Source: Bradyrhizobium liaoningense
GTDB lineage: Bacteria; Pseudomonadota; Alphaproteobacteria; Rhizobiales; Xanthobacteraceae
Direction of reading: 5' to 3'
Assembly: GCF_018130785.1 (NCBI RefSeq)
Contig: NZ_JAFCJT010000010.1
Span: 124,001 to 188,000 of the forward strand
DNA length: 64,000 bases
The first letter of the stretch is position 1, and every line of letters begins with the position of its first letter. Below are positions 16,485 to 24,604 of the stretch, piece after piece. The notes beneath the pieces were generated by a model. The model searched no databases, was not told where the DNA came from, and was given only the letters and a program-made list of their open reading frames with translations. Position numbers and translations under genes: made by a program.

Positions 16485-18386
16485 CTAATTCGACTTCGCG
16501 TTTTCCTTGGCGTTCTCGGCCGTCGGCGAATCTGCCGGCGCAGGGTGCTTCTCGCCGGTGATGCGCCGCTTCAGGAGGTCCAGGAAGGGAGACGCCGCAG
16601 GCGACTGGCGGATCAGGCTTTCAGGGTCGGGGAAGATCAGGGGATCGTCCCAGGGCCCCTGCACCATGAAGGGCAATTGAAAGCCGGACGTCGTATTGAG
16701 GCTCGCCACGCCCTTCATGTCGTATTCGCGCGTCGGCACCGAGGCGGTACCCGTCAGCGTGATCTTCGCCGCCGGCCCTTCGATGCGGATGTCCTCGGCG
16801 GTGGCGATCCCATCGGAGAATTTCACCGCGATGGTGAGATTGTCATAAGGGGTCGAGCCGTTGCGGAAATTGCCGCCACCCGACAGCGGCCGCCGTTCCA
16901 GCCGCTTCAGGAGCTGCTCGGCGTTGAATCCCGAGATCGCACCGTCGTGTCCGGTCACGGTGGCAGTGCCGTCGAGCGACTGCACGAGGCCGAACGGGCT
17001 CGAGCCGGAGGCCAGCAGCGAGACGTTGATGTTGCCGCGGCCGGACAGCTTGTTGAGGCCGAACAATTCGGAGGCGCAGGCCTGAAGATCGACATCGGTG
17101 AACTGGAATTGCGCCTTGACGTCGGCGACGGTGTCGGAGCGCGCGATCCCGAACGAGCCCTTGGCGATGCCGCCATAGACCTGAGCTTCGCCGACCGAGA
17201 GCGCCAGCGTGCCGTTGCGCAAGTTGGCGCCGATCGCGGTGCGGCCGAGCTTCGACGTCCCGACTGTCAGCCTGGCTGCCGACAGGCGCATGTCGAGGTC
17301 GGTGGTCGAAAGCCCGTTGAGATCGAACAGCTGCCTGTTCCAGTCGCGGGCGCCGCTGGCGAGCAGGCGGAAGGTCGAAATATAAGGTGTGAAGTCGAGC
17401 GCGTCGGCGGCAAGCGTCGCTTGCAGCGTCTGCCGGCCGTTATTGGCGTAGGTCATCACGCCCTCGGCGGTGTTGCCGTCGAGCTCGACATTGACGTTGG
17501 TGAGCGCGATCGAGGCGCCGACGACATTGGCGCGCGCCTTCAGCGCGAAGCGGCCGAAGCCGCCGCTGCCGGGCTGCGGCTGGCCGGTCCAGCGCAGCGC
17601 GTTGCGCAAGGACGGGCTGTCGATGGTGAGCGTGCCTTCCATCATCGGGCTGGTGCGGTTGGCGACGCTGCCGTCGAAGGCGAGCTTGAGCGGGGCGCTG
17701 GCGATCCGCGCCTTCAGCCCGGAGCGGTCGCCGGAGAGGGCGGCGACGAAATCGGCGAAGCTGATCGAGCCGTCGACGCGCTCGCCGCGCCAGTCGAATT
17801 GTCCGGTCGCGGCGAACGACCGCGAGATCGAGGGCCAGGCCAGCGACAGGTCGATGTCCTCGAACTTCTCGGAGGCGTGGGTGGCGACGTCCTCGTAATT
17901 GAGCACCCCGTCCTGGATCCTGATCTCGGAGAACGAGACCTGATTGTCGGCGCCCGGCTTCATGGTGCGCGCAATGGTCTGGATGAAGGGCGTCCAGTTG
18001 CTTTCGCCATCCTGCTTCAGGCTGACATGGATGCGCGGCCGCAGCAGCGTCAGGTCGGCGATCTCGAACCGCTGCAGCAGCAGCGGCAGCAGCCGGAGAT
18101 TGGCGGTGAGCACGTCGACATGGAGCGCGGGATCGCTGGTGCCGCCGCCCTTCAGGCCGACGTCATGGAAGGAAATGTAGCTCGCCGGCAGCACCGAAAT
18201 GTCGATACTGCCTGCCACGCTGAGCTCGAGCCCGGTGACGTCGCGGATCTGCGTTTCCACCGCCTTGCGCAGCGCGTCGCGGTTGATGAGCCAGGAGGTC
18301 GCGATCAGGGCGATCAGCGCGAGGCCGAGCAGCGCCGCGATCGGCGTCCCGAGGCGCTTCATTCCTTGGGCCATGGTCAATGGCAT
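16485..18386 (-). CDS. AsmA family envelope protein
   Basis: A 633-residue protein anchored by one N-terminal membrane segment (about 14-32, TPIAALLGLALIALIATSW), with the rest in the periplasm. The AsmA signature follows: NRDALRKAVETQIRDVTGLELSVAG near the start, then long beta-rich repeats. The C-terminal AsmA_2 region (about 480-600) contains GRGNINVSL and LKRLERRPLSGGG. AsmA-like proteins are thought to bridge membranes in lipid transport and outer-membrane maintenance. The open frame extends far upstream (to 19919), overlapping the CoA-transferase genes, and that extension is spurious. ATGs at 18386 and 18374 are both possible. Confidence 0.86.
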   Translation of the reverse strand: MPLTMAQGMKRLGTPIAALLGLALIALIATSWLINRDALRKAVETQIRDVTGLELSVAGSIDISVLPASYISFHDVGLKGGGTSDPALHVDVLTANLRLLPLLLQRFEIADLTLLRPRIHVSLKQDGESNWTPFIQTIARTMKPGADNQVSFSEIRIQDGVLNYEDVATHASEKFEDIDLSLAWPSISRSFAATGQFDWRGERVDGSISFADFVAALSGDRSGLKARIASAPLKLAFDGSVANRTSPMMEGTLTIDSPSLRNALRWTGQPQPGSGGFGRFALKARANVVGASIALTNVNVELDGNTAEGVMTYANNGRQTLQATLAADALDFTPYISTFRLLASGARDWNRQLFDLNGLSTTDLDMRLSAARLTVGTSKLGRTAIGANLRNGTLALSVGEAQVYGGIAKGSFGIARSDTVADVKAQFQFTDVDLQACASELFGLNKLSGRGNINVSLLASGSSPFGLVQSLDGTATVTGHDGAISGFNAEQLLKRLERRPLSGGGNFRNGSTPYDNLTIAVKFSDGIATAEDIRIEGPAAKITLTGTASVPTREYDMKGVASLNTTSGFQLPFMVQGPWDDPLIFPDPESLIRQSPAASPFLDLLKRRITGEKHPAPADSPTAENAKENAKSN

Positions 18387-18647
18387 GTCCTGAACGGGTT
18401 GGTCGCTGGAGCCAGAAGGGCGGACCGAGAAACCTGCGTGCCCACGCCCAACCCCCGCAACTTGATGGGTTTTCTTGTCGCTTTCAAGGCCGCGGACGGG
18501 TCTGCCCACGGCGTGGGCAGCTTCTATCACCGGAGGGCGGAACGGAGAACCCCGTATCATTGACGGCTTTGGAGGATTTCGCCTAATAATCGCCGCCAAT
18601 GAGGCGCGACGGCCTGCCAGCCAAAGGTTCACCCGAAGGTTATTTGC

Positions 18648-19355
18648 ATGAACAAGGTCTATCCCGACGCCAAGTCGGCTCTCGAAGGCGTTCTGAAAGA
18701 CAACATGATGATCATGTCGGGCGGCTTCGGCCTCTGCGGCATCGCCGAGGCGCTGTCGGACGCGATCCGCGAGTCCGGCGTCAAGGGCCTGACGTTCGTC
18801 TCCAACAATGCCGGCGTTGACGGCATCGGCCTCAGCCGCCTGCTCGAAACCCGCCAGATCAAGAAGATGATCTCGTCCTATGTTGGCGAGAACAAGCTGT
18901 TCGCCCAGCAATTCCTGGCCGGCGAGCTGGAACTCGAATTCAATCCTCAGGGCACACTGGCCGAGCGCATCCGCGCCGGCGGCGCCGGTATCCCGGCCTT
19001 CTACACCAAGACCGGCGTCGGCACGCTGATCGCCGAAGGCAAGGAAGTGAAGGAGTTCGACGGCGAGAAGTACCTGATGGAGCGCGGCCTGTTCGCCGAC
19101 CTCGCCATCGTGCACGCCTGGAAGGGCGACACCGCCGGCAACCTGATCTACCGCAAGACCGCGCGCAACTTTAACCCGATGATGGCGACTGCCGCCAAGA
19201 TCACGGTGGCCGAGGTCGAGCATCTGGTTCCGGCCGGTGAACTCAATCCCGACCACATCCACACGCCCGGCATCTTCGTGAAGCGCATCGTCGAGGTCGG
19301 CACGGCCAAGAAGCGCATCGAATTCCGCAACACCCGCCCGCGTAACGCCGCCTAA
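18648..19355 (+). CDS. scoA: 3-oxoacid CoA-transferase subunit A
   Basis: A 235-residue alpha subunit of succinyl-CoA:3-ketoacid CoA-transferase, which moves CoA from succinyl-CoA to acetoacetate. It shows the family glycine loop MSGGFGLCGIAEAL and the NNAGVDGIGLSRLL segment. The C-terminal half has FFAD-like LFADLAIVHAWKGDTAGNL and YRKTARNFNPMMA, both typical of ScoA/AtoD. It lies 18 bp ahead of scoB, forming a compact two-gene operon that ends in a clear terminator at 20047-20082. It likely supports ketone-body or polyhydroxybutyrate carbon use. Confidence 0.95.
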   Translation: MNKVYPDAKSALEGVLKDNMMIMSGGFGLCGIAEALSDAIRESGVKGLTFVSNNAGVDGIGLSRLLETRQIKKMISSYVGENKLFAQQFLAGELELEFNPQGTLAERIRAGGAGIPAFYTKTGVGTLIAEGKEVKEFDGEKYLMERGLFADLAIVHAWKGDTAGNLIYRKTARNFNPMMATAAKITVAEVEHLVPAGELNPDHIHTPGIFVKRIVEVGTAKKRIEFRNTRPRNAA

Positions 19356-19373
19356 GCGTATCAGGAGACTCAC

Positions 19374-20024
19374 ATGGCCTGGACCCGTGAACAGATGGCC
19401 GCGCGCGCCGCGAAGGAACTGCGTGACGGCTACTACGTCAATCTCGGCATCGGCATCCCGACGCTGGTCTCGAACTTCATCCCCGACGGCGTCGATGTCA
19501 GCCTCCAGAGCGAGAACGGCATGCTCGGCATGGGCCCGTTCCCCTATGAGGACGAGGTGGATGCCGACCTCATCAATGCCGGCAAGCAGACCGTGAGCGA
19601 GCTGCCGTCGACCTCGTATTTCTCGAGCGCGGATTCCTTCGGGATGATCCGCGGCGGCCACATGGACCTGTCGATCCTCGGTGCCATGCAGGTGGCCCAG
19701 AACGGCGATCTCGCCAACTGGATGATCCCCGGCAAGATGGTCAAGGGCATGGGCGGCGCGATGGATCTCGTCGCCGGCGTCAAGCGCGTCGTCGTCGTGA
19801 TGGAGCATTCGGCCAAGGACGGCTCGAAGCTGCTGAAGAAGTGCAATCTGCCGCTGACCGGCGAGCGTGTGGTCGACATGGTCGTCACCGATCTCGCGGT
19901 CTTCACCATCGACAAGCACGGCGACGGCGGCATGGCCCTGATCGAGCTCGCCGACGGTGTCTCGCTCGACGAGGTCAAGGCCAAGACCGAGGCGGAATTC
20001 CGCGTCGCGCTGAAGAATACGTAA
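19374..20024 (+). CDS. scoB: 3-oxoacid CoA-transferase subunit B
   Basis: A 216-residue beta subunit. It contains the catalytic glutamate in SENGMLGMGP, which forms the glutamyl-CoA thioester, plus YVNLGIGIPTLVSNF near the start and GGHMDLSILGAMQV in the middle. Length matches the family. A ggag ribosome site (caggagactcac) precedes the ATG. With ScoA it makes the heteromeric cytosolic enzyme for acetoacetate activation. The Rho-independent terminator 23 bp downstream ends the operon. Confidence 0.96.
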   Translation: MAWTREQMAARAAKELRDGYYVNLGIGIPTLVSNFIPDGVDVSLQSENGMLGMGPFPYEDEVDADLINAGKQTVSELPSTSYFSSADSFGMIRGGHMDLSILGAMQVAQNGDLANWMIPGKMVKGMGGAMDLVAGVKRVVVVMEHSAKDGSKLLKKCNLPLTGERVVDMVVTDLAVFTIDKHGDGGMALIELADGVSLDEVKAKTEAEFRVALKNT

Positions 20025-20046
20025 AAGAGCAGTCGCGAATGATTGT

Positions 20047-20082
20047 GAAATGGCCGGGCTTCGTCCCGGCCATTTTCGTTTG
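20047..20082 (+). terminator. Rho-independent terminator of scoAB
   Basis: A perfect stem, aaatggccggg and cccggccattt, flanks a cttcgt loop and is followed by ttttcgttt. It lies about 23 bp after the scoB stop. Its strong GC stem and T-rich tail make it a convincing terminator. Confidence 0.85.
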
Positions 20083-20107
20083 GGGGGACGCGCACTGTCT
20101 CCACACC

Positions 20108-20192
20108 GTCATTGCGAGGAGCTCTTGCGACGAAGCAATCCAGACTTTCTCTGCGGAAGGATTCTGGATTGCTTCGTTGCGCTCGCAATGAC
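20108..20192. repeat. palindromic intergenic repeat, copy B (gtcattgcgagg family)
   Basis: An 85 bp copy of the element also found at 10969-11053 and 42801-42880, with outer arms gtcattgcgagg and cgctcgcaatgac and inner arms cgacgaagcaatcca and ctggattgcttcg. It sits between the converging scoAB and nirV genes, following the scoAB terminator. It may act as a transcript terminus for nirV. Confidence 0.85.
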
Positions 20193-20238
20193 GGAGTATG
20201 ATGCGGCCCCGTCGTTCTTCACCTCACGTGTGCATCCG

Positions 20239-21117
20239 CTACGATCTCGCCGCCCACACCTTGCCCCACCGCGCCGACACGCTTGCGACCCATGACGGCT
20301 CCTCGCGCACCAGGCGGAAGCCGAGATTGGCGGGCGGCACGCCCTGCGCGCAGCCGCCGGCACGAGCGTCGCGGATGAAGTCGGTGACGTAGGCGCGGTG
20401 CGCGCCCTCGGCGACGCGCACGCCGCAATTCACGGTCGGGCGGCCGGCATTGCCGGCTTCGTCGATGCGCGAGCGCATGAAGCAGGTCGAGGTCCATTCC
20501 CAGACATTGCCGGCAATGTCCTCGATGCCGTGCTCGTTGGGGCCGAACTTGCCGAACGGATGGGCCGTGGTGTCGGAGAAATCGCGCTCGGATTCTCGCT
20601 CGTAACGGCTGATCCAGCGCTTTGAAGGATCGTCTGCGTCCACAGGCGCGCCGTCGTCCCTGAACCGGGAGCCTGCCGCAAAGGCCCATTCCGCGTCGCT
20701 CGGCAGGCGGTAGGTGTGGCCGGTCTTGCGCGACAGCCAGCCCGCATAGGCCTGCGCATCGTGCCAGCTCACCTGCACCGCGGGACGATCGGACGCAATC
20801 GCGACGCCGCGATCGAGCGCGCGGCAGGCGCCATCCCGGACGCAGAGCTGATAGTCGGATGACGAGACCTGGTGCCGCATGATGTGCAGCGGCCGGTTGA
20901 AGCGCATCGCGCGCAGCGGCACTTCGGCCTGCTGCCCCGCGCGAGTGAAATCGCCGGCCTCGCGATAGGAGAGACTGCCCGGCGCCACCCTGACGATGGC
21001 AGGCTCCGTCGCCGTGCCATGGACCGCCATGTCCGAGACCAGCGGCGCCACGGCGATCGGCCCTGCGAGCCCGGCGGCGCAGGCGAGCAGCAGTTTCAGC
21101 TTGAATGCGATCAGCAT
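20239..21117 (-). CDS. nirV: NirV-like protein, formylglycine-generating-enzyme (SUMF1) fold
   Basis: A 292-residue exported protein with an N-terminal hydrophobic segment (about 8-28). The SUMF1/FGE-sulfatase domain follows (about 60-275), with VQVSWHDAQAYAGWLSRKTG, YRLPSDAEWAFAAG, GIEDIAGNVWEWT and ANLGFRLVRE. Genes of this type are found next to nirK in denitrifiers and called nirV. Their biochemical role is not settled. It is 52 bp downstream of nirK on the same strand with a strong hairpin in between (21139-21160), so its expression is probably lower than that of nirK. Two or more Cys pairs could be disulphides in the periplasm. Confidence 0.88.
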   Translation of the reverse strand: MLIAFKLKLLLACAAGLAGPIAVAPLVSDMAVHGTATEPAIVRVAPGSLSYREAGDFTRAGQQAEVPLRAMRFNRPLHIMRHQVSSSDYQLCVRDGACRALDRGVAIASDRPAVQVSWHDAQAYAGWLSRKTGHTYRLPSDAEWAFAAGSRFRDDGAPVDADDPSKRWISRYERESERDFSDTTAHPFGKFGPNEHGIEDIAGNVWEWTSTCFMRSRIDEAGNAGRPTVNCGVRVAEGAHRAYVTDFIRDARAGGCAQGVPPANLGFRLVREEPSWVASVSARWGKVWAARS

Positions 21118-21138
21118 GGTCGTTCCCCCGAAGAAGAA

Positions 21139-21160
21139 GGGGCCGGTGATGACCGGCCCC
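21139..21160 (-). terminator. hairpin between nirK and nirV
   Basis: A perfect 9-bp stem (ggggccggt and accggcccc) with a 4-base loop, followed on the minus strand by ttcttcttc. It is located 10 bp after the nirK stop. It looks like a terminator or attenuator that allows partial read-through into nirV, or an mRNA stabiliser. Confidence 0.75.
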
Positions 21161-21169
21161 TTGTCGTGT

Positions 21170-22267
21170 CTAGTTGGTGTTGGGAGCCGGTATCTCCGCA
21201 GGCGCCTTCACCTGGGTCATCAGGTCGTCGTTCCACTTGCCTTCGACCTTGAAATGCGCGGTGGCGCCGAGATCCGCCGCCTCGATCAGATTATGCGTGA
21301 CATAGGCGTAGATGCCGGGCTGCAGGAACTTGTACAGCGCCGCTCCCGCCGAGCCGCCACGGATGAACCAGGTCTCGAGCCCGGTCTCCGGCGCGTTGGA
21401 GAATTTTCCGGTCTCCCAGACGTAGTCGCCATGGCCGCCGATCAGGTGCGGACGGCTGTCGCGATTGGCCTGCGAATGCACGATCAGCACGTTCTCGCCG
21501 ACCTTGGCCGTCAGTGCGTTCTTGCCGGTGAGCGAGCCGACCTTGCCGTTGAACACGACATGCGTGGGGATCAGCTTCTTCATCACCTCTTCGGTCTCGG
21601 TGAAGGCCTCGCCAGGCGAATCATAGGACTTGAAGTTGCCCTTCTCGTCGCGCGGCACGTACATGTCCTGCTCGCCGACATAGTAGACCTTGTCGTATTT
21701 CAGCGCGTGGCCCCTGCCGTCGTTGAGGCCGTCGCGCGGCAGCACCATCACGGCACCGTTCATGCCAGAGACGACATGCCAGGGGATCATCGGGCCGCCC
21801 GGCGCGCAGTGATAGACGAATACGCCGGTCCGCGTCGCCTTCCAGCGCAGCACGACCTGCTCGCCGGGATTGACCAGCGTGAGCTCGGCGCCGCCGAGCG
21901 CGCCGGTCGCGGAGTGGAAGTCGATATTGTGCGGCATGGTGTTGGTCGAAGGATTGACCAGTGTCACTTCGACATAGTCGCCTTCATGCACGACCATCAA
22001 CGGGCCCGGCATCGAGCCGTTGAAGGTCATGGCCTGGAAGGTGGTGCCCTTGTCGTCGATGACGACCTTCTTCTCTTCGATGTTGAGCTTGAACTCGACG
22101 ATCTTGGGGCCCTGCGTCGTGGCCTGCTCGTGCGCGTGCACGAAGGGCGGGGCGACCAGTTCGACCTTCTGGCGCGGCAGCTTGAGATCGCTGGCCGCGA
22201 ACGTGGGTGTCGCCAGCATCAGGGCGGTCGCGGCGGCGCTGATCAATGCGGCTCTGCGGGTGAACAT
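21170..22267 (-). CDS. nirK: copper-containing nitrite reductase
   Basis: A 365-residue periplasmic enzyme that reduces nitrite to nitric oxide. The Tat-type signal FTRRAALISAAATALMLATP is visible. Two cupredoxin domains carry the copper ligands. Type 1 and type 2 ligands lie in TMPHNIDFH and in YHCAPGGPMIPWHVVSGM, the last type 2 His lies in RPHLIGGHGDYVW, and the catalytic Asp is in HNIDFH. All ligands are intact. Of the two in-frame ATGs (22276 and 22267), the second is chosen because aagg sits 9 bases before it but abuts the first. A FixK-type box (22336-22349) lies about 70 bp upstream, consistent with low-oxygen control. nirV follows. Confidence 0.97.
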   Translation of the reverse strand: MFTRRAALISAAATALMLATPTFAASDLKLPRQKVELVAPPFVHAHEQATTQGPKIVEFKLNIEEKKVVIDDKGTTFQAMTFNGSMPGPLMVVHEGDYVEVTLVNPSTNTMPHNIDFHSATGALGGAELTLVNPGEQVVLRWKATRTGVFVYHCAPGGPMIPWHVVSGMNGAVMVLPRDGLNDGRGHALKYDKVYYVGEQDMYVPRDEKGNFKSYDSPGEAFTETEEVMKKLIPTHVVFNGKVGSLTGKNALTAKVGENVLIVHSQANRDSRPHLIGGHGDYVWETGKFSNAPETGLETWFIRGGSAGAALYKFLQPGIYAYVTHNLIEAADLGATAHFKVEGKWNDDLMTQVKAPAEIPAPNTN

Positions 22268-22335
22268 CGGAAGCATCCTTCATCTGAAAGGGTTTTGATG
22301 ACGGATGCAGTCTGCGCCTGTTACGGCAAGAGTGT

Positions 22336-22349
22336 TTGCGCTGCGACAA
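22336..22349 (-). promoter_or_regulatory. FixK/FNR-type box upstream of nirK
   Basis: Minus-strand sequence ttgtcgcagcgcaa fits TTG-N8-CAA. Its centre is about 75 bases before the nirK ATG, so a class II promoter (start about 41 bases downstream of the centre) would give a leader of roughly 30 nt. Regulator identity is inferred: FixK2 or NnrR. Confidence 0.7.
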
Positions 22350-22504
22350 GCTTTTGCCGGATTCGCTTCCGGTAAAGTCCTTAAGAGGTTTGCCGAAGCT
22401 CGCGTCGACGATGCGAAGGACGCGACGCCGCGCGGCATCAGTTGCGGCAGCAGCAAATCGTTCGCATGTTCAGCTGCGCTCGATCGTGAATCGATGGTTG
22501 TCGA

Positions 22505-22711
22505 TTAGAGAAGCTGGATCGCAATCCAGACCGTGCCCCAGACCGCGAGCGACAGCGCAGCAAGGATGGCGGCCGCGATGGCCAGCACGCGCGCGAGATA
22601 ACCTGCGCCGACAGAAGGCGCCGCGGGGACCGGACGAAAATCGTCGAAGCGCGGGATATGACCGCGAACGCCGATGAGCCAGAGAACGAGATCGAGCGCG
22701 AGCGACGCCAT
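22505..22711 (-). CDS. small two-helix membrane protein, 68 aa
   Basis: A 68-residue protein with two hydrophobic stretches: residues about 3-14 (SLALDLVLWLIG) and about 39-66 (LARVLAIAAAILAALSLAVWGTVWIAIQ). A polar Pro-rich linker (RFDDFRPVPAAPS) lies between. A ggagatagg ribosome site precedes the ATG. Function unknown. It lies upstream of nirK on the same strand and is divergent from hemN. A TTG-N8-CAA box at 22772-22785 is about 60 bp from its start, well placed to drive it. It may therefore belong to the anaerobic regulon, perhaps as an accessory or assembly factor, which is speculation. Confidence 0.68.
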   Translation of the reverse strand: MASLALDLVLWLIGVRGHIPRFDDFRPVPAAPSVGAGYLARVLAIAAAILAALSLAVWGTVWIAIQLL

Positions 22712-22771
22712 GGCCTATCTCCAGTGAGTCATGATTGAACGTCACCATGACTCCGATCCGGCGCTCTGACT

Positions 22772-22785
22772 TTGAGCGAGCGCAA
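22772..22785. promoter_or_regulatory. FixK/FNR-type box between the small membrane protein gene and hemN
   Basis: The sequence ttgagcgagcgcaa fits TTG-N8-CAA and also the tighter TTGA-N6-GCAA form. It lies 86 bp before hemN and 61 bp before the divergent small membrane protein gene. Either or both promoters could be served. Confidence 0.72.
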
Positions 22786-22870
22786 GGTGGTCCGCCCGAA
22801 AACGGGTAATCCAATGCCATCCGGGACGCGCCGCGCCACTGCGCGGCATCGATTTACGAATGGGTAAGAT

Positions 22871-24223
22871 ATGAGGACCGATCTCGCAGCGAGCTATGGC
22901 GAAGAACGTTTGCCGCGCTACACCAGCTATCCGACCGCGCCGCATTTCTCGCCGGCGATCGGCGCGGACACCTACGCAAGGTGGCTGTCCGAGCTTCCTG
23001 CAGGCGGCAGCGCCTCACTTTATCTGCACGTGCCGTTCTGCCGCGAGATGTGCTGGTATTGCGGCTGCCATACCCAGATCGTCCGCCGCGACGGGCTCAT
23101 TGCAGCCTATCAGCGGACGCTGCGCAGTGAGATCGCGCAAGTCACCGAGGCCATCGGCCGCCGCATCAAGGTCGAGCACATCCATTTCGGTGGCGGCACG
23201 CCGACCATCATGGCGCCGGAGGCTTTTGCCGAGTTGATGGCGGCGATGCGCCACTCGTTCTTCGTGCTGCCGTCGGCCGAGATCGCGGTCGAGATCGATC
23301 CGCGCACGCTGACATCAGAGATGGTGGAGGCCATGCGGCTCTCCGGCGTCAACCGCGCGAGCCTTGGGGTACAGAGCTTCGATCCGGTCGTGCAGCGCGC
23401 GATCAATCGCGTGCAGAGCTATGAGCAGACGGCTTCTGTCGTCGATCGGCTGCATCGTGCCGGGATCAACGGGATCAACTTCGATTTGATCTACGGCTTG
23501 CCACACCAGACCGTAGCTTCCTGCCTGGACACCGTGCGGCGTTCGCTCGAGCTTGGGCCCGACCGCTTCTCGGTGTTTGGTTATGCGCATGTGCCTGATT
23601 TCAAGAAGCACCAGCGCATGATCGATGAGAGGCATCTGCCTGATGGTCTGGCGCGTCACGACCAGGCGTGCGCGATCGCCAATGCGCTGAAGGAGGCCGG
23701 CTATGTGCAGATCGGGCTCGACCATTTCGCGCGCCCCGACGACGCCATGGCCGTGGCCTTCGAGGAGCGGACGCTGCGGCGCAATTTCCAGGGCTACACC
23801 ACCGACCGAGGCGAGGTCCTGCTCGGGTTCGGCGCCAGCGCAATCGGACATCTGCCGCAGGGCTATGTGCAGAACCAGGTGCAGATCGGCGCCTACGCAC
23901 AAAGCATTGCCAATGGCGACTTGGCCACCGCAAAGGGCTACGGGCTCACCGACGACGACCGGCTGCGCGCCGACATCATCGAGCGCATCATGTGCGAATT
24001 CGGCGCCGATCTCGGTGACATCTGCGCACGTCATGGCGCACAGCCCGAGGCGATGCTGCAATCGGCCTCGCGCCTGAAGCCGCTGATCTCGGACGGCGTG
24101 GTGAGGCTGGACGGCGACCGCCTCGCGGTTGCAAGCGACTCGCGCTTCCTGGTGCGAAGCGTCGCTGCCGCGTTCGACGCGCATCTGGATCCGGCGAAGC
24201 AGTTGCACAGCAGGGCGGTGTAA
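22871..24223 (+). CDS. hemN: oxygen-independent coproporphyrinogen III oxidase
   Basis: A 450-residue cytosolic radical-SAM enzyme that decarboxylates coproporphyrinogen III to protoporphyrinogen IX in heme synthesis without oxygen. The iron-sulfur motif is CREMCWYCGCH, the CxxxCxxC arrangement plus the extra Cys used by HemN. Other segments are HIHFGGGTPTIM, GVNRASLGVQSFDP, and the HemN C-terminal domain (about 350-440) with YTTDRGEVLLGFGASAIG. Length is normal. It sits beside nirK and nnrR, and a TTG-N8-CAA box upstream suggests induction under low oxygen. The linked DUF1858 gene follows 94 bp after its stop. Confidence 0.96.
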   Translation: MRTDLAASYGEERLPRYTSYPTAPHFSPAIGADTYARWLSELPAGGSASLYLHVPFCREMCWYCGCHTQIVRRDGLIAAYQRTLRSEIAQVTEAIGRRIKVEHIHFGGGTPTIMAPEAFAELMAAMRHSFFVLPSAEIAVEIDPRTLTSEMVEAMRLSGVNRASLGVQSFDPVVQRAINRVQSYEQTASVVDRLHRAGINGINFDLIYGLPHQTVASCLDTVRRSLELGPDRFSVFGYAHVPDFKKHQRMIDERHLPDGLARHDQACAIANALKEAGYVQIGLDHFARPDDAMAVAFEERTLRRNFQGYTTDRGEVLLGFGASAIGHLPQGYVQNQVQIGAYAQSIANGDLATAKGYGLTDDDRLRADIIERIMCEFGADLGDICARHGAQPEAMLQSASRLKPLISDGVVRLDGDRLAVASDSRFLVRSVAAAFDAHLDPAKQLHSRAV

Positions 24224-24255
24224 CCCGGAAGGACGGCGGAGGACCTGGCAACAGC

Positions 24256-24269
24256 TTGCGCTTCAACAA
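24256..24269 (+). promoter_or_regulatory. FixK/FNR-type box upstream of the DUF1858 gene
   Basis: The sequence ttgcgcttcaacaa fits TTG-N8-CAA, with its end 48 bp before the ATG at 24318. Its complement, ttgttgaagcgcaa, resembles the nirK box on the complementary strand (ttgtcgcagcgcaa). It suggests the DUF1858 gene has its own promoter and is not only read through from hemN. Confidence 0.65.
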
Positions 24270-24317
24270 AGAAGCTCGGACCCGCTCCGCTATCGTCACT
24301 TCGGAACGGAGTTGTCC

Positions 24318-24515
24318 ATGCCTTTCCGATCCGACGATCTGGTCGATGACATCATGCGCGCGGCGCCGCACACGATCCGCGTGTTCCTCGCCTTCAGGAT
24401 GGCTTGCGTCGGCTGTCCGATCGCGACCTTCCACACCGTGGAAGACGCCTGCCGCGAGCATGGCATTGATCGCGACAAATTCCTCGCTGCGCTGTGCGAA
24501 TGCGTGCCGGCGTGA
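24318..24515 (+). CDS. DUF1858 small redox-disulfide protein
   Basis: A 65-residue protein of the DUF1858 family (redox-disulfide domain often found with hybrid cluster proteins). Residues 6-40 (DDLVDDIMRAAPHTIRVFLA) form the opening helix. A CVGC pair (C30, C33) lies where the family's redox disulfide is expected, with further Cys at 45, 60 and 62. A ggag ribosome site precedes the ATG. The frame is open further upstream but without family sequence. Own TTG-N8-CAA box at 24256-24269. A role in nitrosative or redox stress during denitrification is an inference from context. Confidence 0.83.
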   Translation: MPFRSDDLVDDIMRAAPHTIRVFLAFRMACVGCPIATFHTVEDACREHGIDRDKFLAALCECVPA

Positions 24516-24604
24516 GGCGGGTTGGAGTTCGCGCGGGTCGCGCGCGGATTCCCGGGCGAGGGCGGGCTTTCGCCGTAAGCGGAAGCGCCCCTCACCCCTA
24601 ATTT

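Noticed and set aside
16545..18563. 672-codon open frame on the plus strand opposite the AsmA gene
   Set aside because: Antisense shadow with low-complexity Arg/Glu/Gly sequence and no domain; the AsmA gene explains the region.
18387..19919. extension of the AsmA frame to 1144 codons
   Set aside because: The added part lies opposite scoA and scoB and is not family sequence; the AsmA start with its membrane anchor is at about 18386.
22268..22276. upstream ATG of nirK (22276)
   Set aside because: The aagg ribosome site abuts it; spacing fits the second ATG (22267) better.
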